Of a stretch of DNA of 64,000 nucleotides, positions 41,901 to 53,800 are shown one piece after another (positions within the stretch are counted from its first letter, which is position 1; every line of letters starts with the position of its first letter). The stretch spans positions 412,886 through 476,885 of the forward strand of contig NW_002060955.1 in the NCBI RefSeq assembly GCF_000150275.1, given 5' to 3'. The DNA is from Trichoplax adhaerens (Eukaryota; Placozoa; Uniplacotomia; Trichoplacea; Trichoplacidae). The notes under the pieces are model-generated. The model worked only from the letters and a program-made list of their open reading frames with translations. It ran no database searches and had not been told where the DNA came from. Made by a program: the position numbers and the translations under genes.

Positions 41901-44900
41901 ATTGACCCAAGCTGAGATCTTTATCATTTCCTCATTAAGAAAGAAAATCACCTTGTCAACATCCCAAGACTGTATTCCATGGGACAATTCTCCACCATTG
42001 GATTACAATATTACGCTTTCATATTAAATTAATCAATGCAGAATTTCTTTGTTTTACCTCCCTTTCTCCGATACCATCTGTAGATGGTTTTAAATTAATT
42101 TCCATCACCTGTCGTTTTACAACACATGGATTCTATTTCCTTCAAATCATCGACACCGTCATGGAGACAAACGTGTACGTAGGGCATTGAAATAATTTAC
42201 TGGGGACGAAAGGGAAAAAAACAATTTAATGGCGCTCTCTTACGGAAATAAATGAATTGTTAAGAATAATTTGATTATAACTTGACTTGCGCTAGCGTTA
42301 GAGAGAATATTGAATAAAACGAATTCATCCATGATTGCGGAAAGAAATGGATTGCTATGAGTAGAGTAAACATTTTGCTTTCGCTACTGGTAGAGAAAAC
42401 GACTATTGGACACGTCCATGATAAAAAGGGAATGTGCATTCTCCACTTGATTGAATTCATCGATGTTCACGGAAGTAAGCTGATTGCTACTAATAGAATG
42501 GACAATAACTTTATTTTGGCTACGAGTAGAGAACAATATTGTACAAGTCTATCATCAAAGGGGAATGCTAATCATTCAGTAAACTAAATCCATCTATGTT
42601 GGCGGAAATAAATCGGTTGTTACGAGTAGAAAGACACTAGCTTTACTTTCGCTACCAGTAGAGGAAATAGTGGACAAGTCCATGTTGGAAGAAATGAATC
42701 GGTCGCTATGAAAAGAATGACAATAACTTTACTTTCGCTACCAGTAGAGAAAATAGTCGACAATTCCATAAGATGGAAGACTTTAATCAGTCGTTATGAA
42801 TAGAATGATAACAACTTTACTTTTGCTACCAGTAGAGAAGGACAAATCCATGATGGAAAAAATAAGTCGGCCGCTATGAATAAAATGATGACAACTTTAC
42901 CTTTGCTACCAGTAGAGAAGGACAAGTCCATGATGGAAGGGGAAGGGGTATAGCCGTACTTTCTGTAGACTAAGCGATCGATTGGATACCTCCATGAACT
43001 GAGTTGGAATTCATTTTAAAAATGCTATAAACTAGACGAATTGATTCTATTACATTGCAAAGTATCCATCGACAATAGAAATCGATAGTAGGACTATACA
43101 AGGATAGTAGCAATCGATCACTTTGGATTATTTTACTCCTAGTTTTGCAATGGTTATTTTTCTTTCATGCTTTCATGACATGATTACTTTGCGTTAATGA
43201 AGATTGTCTTCTATAATACTGTTATAATGGAGTCCAATGACATTGGGGCCATAATCATACAACATGATAAGCTATAAGCGTAACTTTTTATATCGTTTAT
43301 CCATCACAAGATTGATCGTATCGATTCTATGTCATTGAAACAACAATCATGGATGTTATTCTGTCTATCAACATGGGAATTGTAATGGAATTGGATTTGA
43401 ACTTGTGTACGCTATGCTTACAAAGCATCGATTAGTCAAAAGATAGTTCTATCTCTCAACATCATAAGGGGCAAATTTCATGCAACAAAAGTCAACATAG
43501 TCATGATTTTCACGATAGGGAGGGGAATAGAACAGTTCGACGATCGCTGACATCATTTATTATTATTTTACCAAGTGAAAATAATAATTCCAATATAAAA
43601 GAGTAAAAAGAAACAAGTCGAAAAATAAATAATACATATATCAAACCACGTCAATCATGGATCAACATAATAAATAGGCATTGAACAACGTTGTGCATAA
43701 TTTAATTGGGAAAGTATCAGTTCCATAGGCATATTTTGGATACTTTTCAAACTTGGATAGATGATGAAAATAAGATTTAGTGGCTACATACTCTTAATAG
43801 GTTATTGCCTTTGCTAATAGAATGACAAAAGACATTAGACTCCATGTTACATGATTTCTTATAGAAAATCTCAGTTACTTTGACATAATCTGCATACTTT
43901 TAAAATTGCAGTGGATGATAGAATCATGACTTAGTGGGTATATACTCTCAATGGGTTATTGCCTTTACCAATAAAAGTGATCAAAGACATTAGACTCAAA
44001 GTTATATCATGATTTATTATTAAAAGTCTCAGTTCTTCTGACATAATTTGCATACTTTTGAAATTGCAGTGGATGATAGAATCATGACTTAGTGGGTACA
44101 ATGGGTCATTGCCTTCGGAAATAAAATGATTAATGCACACTAGACTTCATTAGACTTAATGCTGTATGATTGATTCTAAAAAGGATCACTTACTTAGATG
44201 TAATCTGGATATAGTGAAACTTTAATGGATGATGAAAAGATGATTTAGCGGTTACAGTGGGGTTAACCGAATGACAAATAGACATTAAATTAGACTTAAT
44301 ATTGCATAATTAATTGTGAAAATAGCAGTTACATAGACGTAACTGACCCTTGCCTCTGGAAATTAAAGGATAAATAGACATTTTTTGGACAACATTAGAC
44401 TAAACGTTGTATCATTTTCTTCTAAAATGGATCATTTGCTTAGACATAATCTAGATACTGTTAAGATAGTAGCATCGATGGGTCATTGTCTATGGAAATA
44501 GAATTTTGCTACCGTAATTCCAGCAGTCTCAGTCAGCCATATCTAAATTGTATAAACTATTCCAAATAGTGCTCCATCTGTCTATCGTTAATCTCTTCTA
44601 GTGATCATGTTGCCAATATCAAGCGTATAAAAAGTATTCGTAATTGTTGGCAATCTCGCTCGCTGTCTTTTCCATGGATAAGAAAACGAGCGCTAGGGAA
44701 TGCATTATCGCATTTTGGATAACGTTAACTTTTATCCATGACAGGTTAAGAATCAGTTAGTGACTGAATTAAGTACTAGGAAAGGATGGCACATTAAATA
44801 TACCTATGCTATACTGCAGATAAATTTCTTGTGCTACTCTAGATGACACATACAGGCATATTGCACTGTAAAATGATCGACTACTAAAATGAGATAATAA

Positions 44901-47900
44901 TGAACCAAATGAATCCACTGTAGAAAGACAAAATGATTTTTGCAGACGAGATTGACGAAAGTATTGTGTCCACGCTCTTCCATGCAAATTGAATCAATTC
45001 TAAAAGATAAAATCATGATTCTGCTTTTGGTATACTATCGTAGGAATGGTAGGGAAAAGTGTTAGTTTATATAGTCTAGTAGGAAGGAATCGAAATTTTG
45101 GAATAATAATTAGAATAATTAAATTAAATAATTAATCATCCCTCAATTTCTACTCTTAACAAGTACAGTGTTATACATATGTAAATTGTTACTTTTATTA
45201 AGTTGGAGATAAAAAAAAAAATCAGTTTTAAAGCATTTACGCAAGAGATGATTCAAATATTGGGTAGACATAAATAGAGATAGAGGACAATTATTTCCCA
45301 TCAAGTGAAATGAAAGTACATCAACTTAACTAGTAATTTATCTTAGTATGGGAAGATCTCGTTTTTTGCTGGTAATTCCCGTTATCATTAACATAGCTTT
45401 GAGTTATTAAATTCAATTTAAAAATGCAATACCGCCTTATGTAGTCAATGGTAGACCATGCTTTTATACTACTATTACAATGCTGTCTTATCTATTGATG
45501 TCAAGGAACTAAAAATATTAACAATTAAGTAACTTTTTATGCTACATAGCTTTACGCTATTGGATAGCATAATAAAGTATCTCAATTCTTTACTCTACTT
45601 CACTTTAGATTATATCTATTTTTATATTGGATATTACTTGTATAACATGGGATTTAGTTTATTTCGCACTTCTTACTTAATTAATCCACTTGTAAAGCAG
45701 TACTATTGTGGTTTTACTTTATTGGGTAGTATAACGACCTATTTCCATTGGCTATTCCAGTTCAGTCCATATTATATCTATTTTATATCGGATCTTACTG
45801 GTATATGAACATTGAATATTGGTTTCTTTTGCAGTTCTTACTTAATTAACTTGGAAAGGCAATACTGTAGTAGTTTTACTCTATTGGTTAGCATAACGAC
45901 ATATTTCCATTCGCTATTCTAGTTTTGCTCATATTATACTTATTCTTATTGTTATGAGATATGGCTATTTCCATTTGCTATTCTAGTTTTGCTTATATTA
46001 TATTTATTATTATTTTTATGAGATATTGCTTGCGTATGAATATTAGATACTGGCTTATTTCGCAGCTTTTACTTAATAAACTAGTAAAAATAACACTGTG
46101 GTAGCTACTATGGTATTCAATAAGACTGATTTTATTCTTTTCAGCACGAAACTGGTCAAGCGATGATGTTATCTTTTGGCTTGAATGGTCAATTGGTCTA
46201 CCGGAATATTCCAATATTTTTGAAGAAAAACGAATTAATGGTAGCCATTTACCAGCGTGAGTTATTGATATCGTATATATGTAGATAAAAATGGGAATAA
46301 ACGCGTATAGTACTTGTACATTGCTAGACTCTAAAAATTAAATAGTAGATATTTGTCGATCTGAAAACACCTCTTCATCATTTGGAACTTTCCTATAGGC
46401 TAGCTACAAATCATCATAGTATAATTACGTCGATATTGGGAATAAAAGATTTACATCATCGTCAAAAAATTACCCTTCGTGCTATGGATGTCGTTTTATT
46501 CGGACCACCATCAGGTAATTTTAAATTCAATTATGACAATAGTTATTGCACAAATATAAACTTTTCTTTAACAGTGAGTTATGTAAACCGCTCTATTAAA
46601 TAATAATTAATCGTATATGGGTATTATGTCTTCTTTACCATTAGGATCTAACCTAATTAAAGATGGTATTGTTACCATATCTCTCTTGGCAGTTATCATT
46701 GCAGTAATTTATTCTAATGTACAACAAAGAAAAGTTAGGAAACAAAGAGAGCGCATGCAAAAGATGTTAATGGATGTAGAATCTTTACAAGATGCTGAAA
46801 CGCGACATCGTGATACTTTAAACAAGTAAACTATTATCACAAAATCACTTTTTTTATATTAATAAATTAGTTGGTTTCTTGATGATATAAATTTCAAATA
46901 CCTAAGTAGTTATCTTGCTGTACTGATAATTTGTTCTATAGGCTTAATCAAGCTAATGAACAGCAGCAACATATTCTAGCTGAGAAGAGAAATATGGAAA
47001 ATCGCTTAAAAACCGAAGTAGATAACGCAAAGGTAATTTATCCTAGCCAATTTACCTTAAAGCAGAGTTTAGTGTGTACATCTTGTAACTGTTAGTTACG
47101 TAAGATAGTTAACGATGAAACTGTTTCCTTTTCAAAATATTGAAAAAACTTGGTAAAATGTATTAGCATATTTACATAAGATTACAATAATATGGGAAAG
47201 AAGTTTCGATATTAAGTACCGTTTTATTATACTCTATTCATGTAAAACGACTTTTATGTATATAAAAATTTATATTATCCTATCCTATTCCTACAATAGG
47301 CTGCATAATAATACTAAGATGTTTCATTTTAGGCGGAAGCAACACGGTTGAAAGAAGAACGAGAACATTCTGAAGAACATAAGGTTAAACTTATGCTTGC
47401 TGAAAAAGAACTGGAACAGGTATGATTAGCCATTTATACTAACTGTAAATCATAATTAATTTTATTGATCAAGATTATGAATAAAGTTTTCTGTTAAATT
47501 TCTCATAGCTACTTATGTTATTAACATTTTAAGTATTGATGTTGTTTAATAGGTTCGTGAAGCATTGGAAAATGTAGAGAAAGAACTGGAATGGAAATCA
47601 TGGAATGCTCCTGCTAGACTTAAAGAATTGCTGCGAAAAAGTTATGATATTGAAGAGCGTTATTATGACGGATTGGAAGCATCGACTAACCAACAACTCC
47701 AGCTAACTGTAGAAGAAGTAAGTGTCTGTTCTAGTTATTTCATTTGTAGAGATATAGTAAAGTTATCCCTACCGATGTCATTTTTACAGTACTACACCTA
47801 TGATATACAATTTTAAAATCAGTCAAGGCTGCCATTAGAGCATAGTGTAACTAGTACTAGTGTATTTGCCATTTTAGTAATGCTACTAATTAATTTTCAA

Positions 47901-49078
47901 CGATTCAACGATTAGTCCGAGAAAATACAAAAAATGTATAAAAAACGAATGGCACTACTTGGAACAGTGCGTGCTGTTCATGGCAATCAAATGAACGACA
48001 TTGAACGTAAAATATTATCTGCCAGGTATATTTAGCAATAATGATAACAATAGGATACGTAGATTATATGTATGTGTAGGTATAAGCCGTGCGTTATAAT
48101 TTCTAGAGTATCCTTCTATAAGTATTTATAAATGTGTAGATTATGAGCTTATCTTAAAGAATACCATTATACTTAACAATTAATTAATTTAGTATCGTCC
48201 TCATAATTAAGAATATCGCCTGTAAGAACGATAATGAGATGAGAACGATACATTGTATTGAGAAGGAGAGAACAATATTACCATAATGTTCTCATGTATT
48301 GTATTTGTATCGTTCTCATGAACGATAATAGTGCCTGTTTAATGGCAGATTATCTTATCAATAATGTATCTTAATTATAAAAATTTTTAGGAAAGCCTTG
48401 AATGACTACAAAATTTCTGTTGAAGAAAAATCGAAGCGATGGGATGAAATTGAGTTAATTTGTGGATTTCGCATCCGTGATGATTCAACCGTACTAGTTA
48501 AAGATCGCTTTAATGATTTTAACCGCTTATCGCAAAGTAAAGATAGCTATAGCAGCAAATATACTGATGACTATGTTGCAAAGTTACAATATGTAAATTC
48601 TGGCTCATTTAGCTCCGGTTCAAGTGGTGCTTCACAAAATGAATTGACAGATTTAGTAAAAGCTAAAACAGAGACTAAATTAGAGCGCGATAATGAAATA
48701 TATAAAAACGAAAAAAGTAAAGATTTATTGGCGGCGTCTCTACCACTAACATCTAGGGGCCATTCATCGAATACAGTAAATCGGCCAAACTCGGTAATCC
48801 ATGATGAAAAATTAGACCATCATAATCGTACCAGTCATTTACCACATTCAGGATCACAGGAATCATTTTTAATTTCTAGCAAACATAGACAGCCTGGACA
48901 GGGCAATGATACGCACAATGCTACAAATGATAATGGGAAATCATTAAAAAATAGACGCGTTAATAGTGTATTAGAAGATGATAATGAAAGTGTAAAGTCA
49001 TTCGCTACTGATAGTAGTACTTCAGAGAAAAAGAAAAAGAAAAAGAAGGGCTTTAATAAAATTTTTAAGTCATCATAG
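35901..49078 (+). CDS. STIM1: STIM, stromal interaction molecule (ER calcium sensor)
   Basis: STIM senses luminal ER calcium and opens Orai channels in the plasma membrane. Exons: 35901-36006, 36572-36681, 37258-37372, 46145-46256, 46399-46514, 46645-46825, 46942-47032, 47333-47419, 47553-47717, 47916-48025 and 48391-49078; the total is 1881 nt, 626 aa, in phase throughout. Residues 1-24 form a signal peptide. A canonical EF-hand loop, DDDRSGNVDINE, lies at about 58-69. A second EF-like part with FISVEDLW follows, then a SAM domain (about 112-185, NWSSDDVIFWL to VLFGPPSG). One membrane helix follows (about 192-213, IVTISLLAVIIAVIY), then coiled coil 1. The CAD/SOAR region (about 307-430) includes SWNAPARLKELL, YKKRMALLGTV and RWDEIELICGFRI. 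The Ser-rich tail ends in a polybasic lysine run and GFNKIFKSS. I see no S/T-x-I-P microtubule-tip motif. Vertebrate STIM1/STIM2 likely correspond to this single gene; the number in the symbol is not meaningful. Confidence 0.95.
39545..39790. repeat. Short degenerate tandem repeat (~60 bp unit, about 4 copies)
   Basis: A block like TTGAATCTCCGATTGGAGAT recurs with changes (TTCCGATTGGAGGT, ATCTCGAATCGGAAA, GCACCTGATTGGAAAT). Each is separated by purine-rich AGAGA/GATGA sequence. The copies are strongly diverged, so the borders are approximate. Confidence 0.55.
40565..41075. repeat. Tandem repeat, about 4-5 copies of a ~115 bp unit
   Basis: CCTTAGC(G/T)ATGGCGTTTGAT recurs near 40656, 40771, 40885 and 41000, with a partial, more diverged copy at 40576. 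Each copy carries TTTCGTAGTC(C/T)CTGCTTGAA and TTTGATATTTTCCTCCCTAG. The copies are very similar, so the expansion is probably recent. Confidence 0.9.
42300..42935. repeat. Tandem repeat, about 6 copies of a ~80-130 bp unit
   Basis: The block GCTACCAGTAGAGAAAA and variants recurs near 42383, 42523, 42650, 42740, 42827 and 42908. It is preceded by TAACTTTACTTTCGCTA-like and followed by GACAAGTCCATGATGGAA-like sequence. Later units are shorter and more alike. Confidence 0.8.
43740..44300. repeat. Tandem repeat, about 4 copies of a ~155 bp unit
   Basis: A segment TGGATGATAGAATCATGACT recurs near 43911 and 44069, with diverged copies near 43759 and 44225. Each is followed by TTAGTGG(G/C)TA and a GGGTTATTGCCTTT-like block, then GACATTAGACT. 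Confidence 0.8.
45540..46085. repeat. Tandem repeat, about 3 copies of a ~162 bp unit
   Basis: Starts fall near 45555, 45719 and 45880 with CTATTGG(A/G)TAGCATAA-like sequence. Each runs through TTTC(A/C)ATT(C/G)GCTATTC-like and ATTATATCTATTTTTAT-like parts to TCTTACTTAATTAA. The array stops just before the STIM SAM exon at 46145. Confidence 0.75.
48205..48345. mobile_element. Possible MITE-like inverted-repeat element in the last STIM intron
   Basis: A 13-bp perfect inverted pair, ATGAGAACGATAC at 48239-48251 and GTATCGTTCTCAT at 48307-48319, brackets about 55 bp. Weaker matching arms (TACAATACATGAGAAC type) extend inward. GAACGATAAT occurs just outside both arms in the same orientation. It has no coding capacity. 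The structure suits a small non-autonomous fold-back element or a simple hairpin; I cannot see a family signature. Confidence 0.4.
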
Positions 49079-50864
49079 TTGTTAACACTACAAACTATAT
49101 GTGATGAATATAACAATTTAAAGCGTACATCAATATATTTTGCAATAATTTGCTACTTGCTGATGTAAAGATTTTCGTCTTCTTTTTTTATATTTCCAAC
49201 TAATTCTATGACAGCAAATTATTGGCTAATCTTATAACGCGGTCACAATACTATCATTTATTGTTCATACTTGTAATCTTTATAATTATTTAAGTTATTA
49301 TCATTCATCACGTTATTTACTAACGCAAGTGGCACTTATCCACTATGATATTGTAACTAGGAGTAAGTTGTGCGCGTGATTGAGGTACTTTGTTGCTGAT
49401 ATAGGTATATCAGTTGCATTTTGTCGAGTTATTACCGTACCTGCGAAAACAACTCAAATTAAAATTGTTGTAATGGAAAATGAGACCTATTTAATAATTT
49501 ATGGTGACTAATTCTCAATGTACAATTTTGATTATTAGCTGTTACGCTATAAACATTTCACCAACACTTGTTAAGTATAGGTGCTTTATTTTAAGAAGAA
49601 AAAATATTGGTTTAACTAAAAGAACGGGTTAATTCAAAGATTTATTAGTTGTTTACTTCTTCATCCGTGACTGCACCATTTCACTTTGGTCAACGTTTAG
49701 ATATACAATTCCTATAATGTACTATAACTGAAAGTTATTGTTATATTGTACAAATGGCTTGCTATCAATCTTATTTGTTTCGTTACAAAGTTTAGACAAA
49801 TTAATTGCATCCTTTCTAGATTGTAACAAAAAAATTTTGCAAACTTCTTTTTGGTATACAATGAATTAATGGATTTAATTATCAATTTATAATTGAAATA
49901 ATTTTTAAGGTCTATTTTTTACACCTTTTGCTTAAGATGAAAATAAAAAATGGCCATAGTTTGCAACTGTTAATGAAAGTGCTTCAACCTCAAATTTGCT
50001 CCATTAATAATCACCGAAAAAATCCAATATTTTACGAATGTCAACTACTGCACGTTTGCAATGGTGCTTTTCTACTTAGAATTAAAGTGGACATAGAGCA
50101 TCTAGTTAAAACAGTAAAGCGCGCGTGTTGCTCGTGTATAACTGTTGCCAATTAATTGACTGTAAATACTGTACTGCACGGAAATTACACATGCTTTGCC
50201 GTATCATTGGCATTAGCCGTAAGGGGTTTGAAATTGCAAACAGAATAAAAATGAAAGATCATTAATTGTTAATAGTCTAATATTGCGTCAAGTTACACTG
50301 AAAGGACAAAAATTATCATCTCTTCTCTGAATGTATTACAATTATAAAACTTTCCACATAAAATTACACAACAGCTTTATTTGCTAAGATTGTATGACTG
50401 GATATTCAAACCGAACTAGGTACAATTGTTGTAAAAGTTAATTGTATTATATGTCATGTATAGTTAGCATTGGCGATATCGATACTATAGCATTGTTTGT
50501 TAGCCTAACCATAGTTTTCAATTTTTCATAAAAATATATCATTCAACAATTGACGAAAAAGTACTCAAGATATGAGTATATAATACCATTCATAATTTAG
50601 CATTTCATCAATTCATTCACGACTTTCAGGAAAAAGGAGTCAAAAATTATAAAATCAATAAGTTGTACTAACCATAAGTTGATAATATCCTAATAATTGT
50701 TGAACAAATCTTATGATATTGACAAAGACTACAATAAATTTAAAATTTTTAATTATTTTATTAGTAGAGTAATCTCTGAGATCAATTTTACCTATAATGG
50801 TAGAGAGCTCTCTATGCCAAATACGTATTACATGAAGTTAAAATCGTAATTGAAGATCATTTAT
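49079..50864. other. Convergent intergenic region between STIM and CWH43
   Basis: The two genes end toward each other. The sequence is AT-rich and unique, with several possible poly(A) hexamers. I see no repeat array, RNA gene or supported coding frame; the frame at 49928-50155 has no motif. Confidence 0.65.
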
Positions 50865-53800
50865 TTATTTTTTGCCTCTTCTAAAGAAATACTTTGGCGT
50901 TGACATATGGTAGTGATGATCCATACCAGAATAATGACCGTGAAAGACTTCACCAAATCTAGTTTAAACCATTCAACATGAGTTACTACACTAACAATGA
51001 CCACCCCAATACACGTTTTGGATTAAAGCAATATTTGTATACTGGATTATGTTATAAAAGTACTAGTTATACTACCTAGTAGGATATCTAGCATCAATTG
51101 GAACTTTCTTGCAATCATGAGTAGTTTCACTATTGTCTTCATAATTAGCGGAAGATGGTATTTCAAATTTGGCAGTTTGTACTTCGGTATCACTAATAAT
51201 ACCCCTGGAAATGCGGGCGTAACCCAGCCTATATCAAGAGAAAAGTTTAAATTGTTGATAAAAGTTGATACAGGAAATATTACTATCTATCAATTATATA
51301 GCTATCAATTATATAGCATTAAAGGTGAAATTATAGCTAAGTATAACTAATTTACTGCATACCTTATCAAATCTCGATAAAGAATATATAAGCACCATCT
51401 ATCATTGTCTGTCGAGTCAATATCCTGCATTTTATTAACGATAAATTTTAGTAAAGAAAATCGTAATATTTCCGGTATTATGATAGTAACGATTTTGTAT
51501 TATAGCGTTACATGAGTTTATTAGCAGTTAAATTAAGTAAGGCCTTACTTTCATCCTTCCAACCCTGGTTAGTTGTTGATAATCGCGATTGAATGGCGCT
51601 GATGTTACATAACCAAGAAATACGACAGGCAATTTACTATATAAAAATATGATAAATTCATGTAAGATCGTTTATTTACTCAATTCCGTTTAAAATATCG
51701 TCATGTAACAACCTTTTTCTCATAACTTGTGCAAGTTTTTCAGCTTGAAGTTTTCTATCCAAATCGTCTCTATAGGGTACGCAAAATCATTGCGGATCAC
51801 ATACATTGTAAACTAAATAATATTGTTATTTCCTTCATGACGTTACATTTCACGATAAAATAACAAATAGCGGACGGGAGTCAATTTTGACTTACCCATC
51901 ATTCCCCATATGAGTTACAACAATATCGACGAGATCGCCAGAAATATTCACAGTCGATCTTAAAGCTGGCGCTAATTCACCTAGTTTTGAATACAACGAA
52001 AACTCAATGTAATATCTACGCACATTATAATGTTTTTTAGAGTTCGAATGAGCATTACCTTGAGGTGATGGTAATAGAAAATGTTCAGAATTAACAATTG
52101 GATACTTTGATAACAGCATCGAGCTACAGAAGAAATTTCAATTCGAATATGAGCACATGCTGCAGTAGGACTTCATTAAAATTGGTTAATATTTAGATCT
52201 AACCCCCATGTATGATCTCGAGTTGCTGGACCATAGTCCACATACATCCCTAACTTTTCCCCTAAGAATACCCCTAGGTCGTTATTTCCAACAAATGGTC
52301 GGGCGCAATCACATTCCATTAAACCAACAAAGTCGGATCCTAGAGTTAGCAGCAATTAGGATTTGATCAGTTTATATGGTTCAAATACTATGCATGCGTC
52401 ATTGCGACTTTTATGAAAAGATTAATGAAGTAGTTTTGTATTTATAATTACACAAACCTGTATTATTAATCATGTCAACAATTCTGTCAAAGCTTTGCCA
52501 ACCATTATTGTCGAATCCATAACGTATATTCCATATCATAGCCGTAAATCTTTTTGGCTCATTCTGTATTAAAATTGAAGTGCAAAGTATTCATTTTTAA
52601 AATTGCGAATGCGAGGACATAGTTGGCACAAAAATCTCAACTTACTAATGAAGGTCTTTCGTAGGCGGTTGGGTTATACCTAGCTCCGAAACCAATTAGA
52701 GAGGCGATGAGGATTAGAAAAAGGCCTGAAAATGGTTCATGTGATTAGAAATTTGTTCACTTTTACTTGATTTTAGTTAATAGTCGATATCATTTAATGA
52801 ATACATTTATCTCAGATCACCTTTGTGAACGTTCTTATTAAAGGATGTCCAGGGAGATCGTTTGCCATCGTTTCCAACAAGACTTGGAAAAGCTGTACAG
52901 CTGTAGCTATTTCCACTCTTTTCTAGCAATGATGATGAGGCTATAGTAATGATACCACATTTTAATAAAATTATGGTTTAATATAACCAATATAACCAGC
53001 ATGGTATAATATTCAATAAAGAATTATATGTTTATAGGATATGTGTGTGTTTGTGTATTTACCTTGAGGATATTTGTAATGGATTATCGTTAAACCAATG
53101 CAGACCAGAATAGCAATGATTTTGTAATGGTAAGTTTCTCTGGTATATTCACCTCCTGGAACAAAGTTAAAAGCAATAGTCCAAACTGTGTATAGAACAA
53201 AACATAGATATGTAACCAGAGATAATCCATATGTCCGAGCTGGTGGGCACAGAGTTAATAAATCAAATAGGTATGGCCAAATAGAAAAGGCAAAAACTCC
53301 AAGAAGTAGTCCAGCACCAAAGGCAACATAGGTATAGGTCAGATATAGTCCGGTAAAAGCAGCACAACCTACAAGCCACCATAGCAAGGTGATACCAAAC
53401 CAAGCAAAGGAAGGTGAAGTTACGGGAGTGAACTTTGTTGAGAGGAGGACACCAATGGTTAAGGCCAAAAGTACCAAAGCCCTAAAATATATTAGAATGC
53501 CATTGATACTCAATATTCTTAAATGGATGCCGTAAATGGTTATAATGGCTACAACACTTAGTATTATCAACATAGAAATAAATTAATAGAAATCAAGTAT
53601 TTACCCCCATGGGTACGGCTGCGGTCCATGATCCGGATACGGACGTACACCCCATCGCGCAACTAGGGATGCTTCACTAAAGATCCAATGTATCAAATAT
53701 AGTAATGATCCATAGCCAAGAGAGACTAATGGCCAAAATGGTTTTCTCGAGTGCTACAGTATTACAGAGATTTACATTGCATTAATCAGTTTATAAGCAT

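Larger units (their letters stand above)
37373..46144 (+). other. STIM intron 3 (8.8 kb), repeat-filled
   Basis: This intron lies between the EF-hand exons and the SAM exon. It is by far the largest in the window; the other STIM introns are about 90-600 nt. It contains at least five separate local tandem arrays, listed individually. I found no nested gene on either strand: frames up to about 90 aa lack motifs and splice support. Confidence 0.85.

Noticed and set aside
37373-46144. Nested gene or transposon open reading frame inside the large STIM intron
   Set aside because: I looked for reverse transcriptase, transposase or integrase motifs on both strands and saw none; only short frames and tandem arrays are present.
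53482-53573. Apparent start codon region and hydrophobic N-terminus ([15 protein letters not shown]) on the minus strand
   Set aside because: This is read-through of a CWH43 intron. The real exon starts at 53481 after TATTTTAG and joins in phase to 53605-53753.
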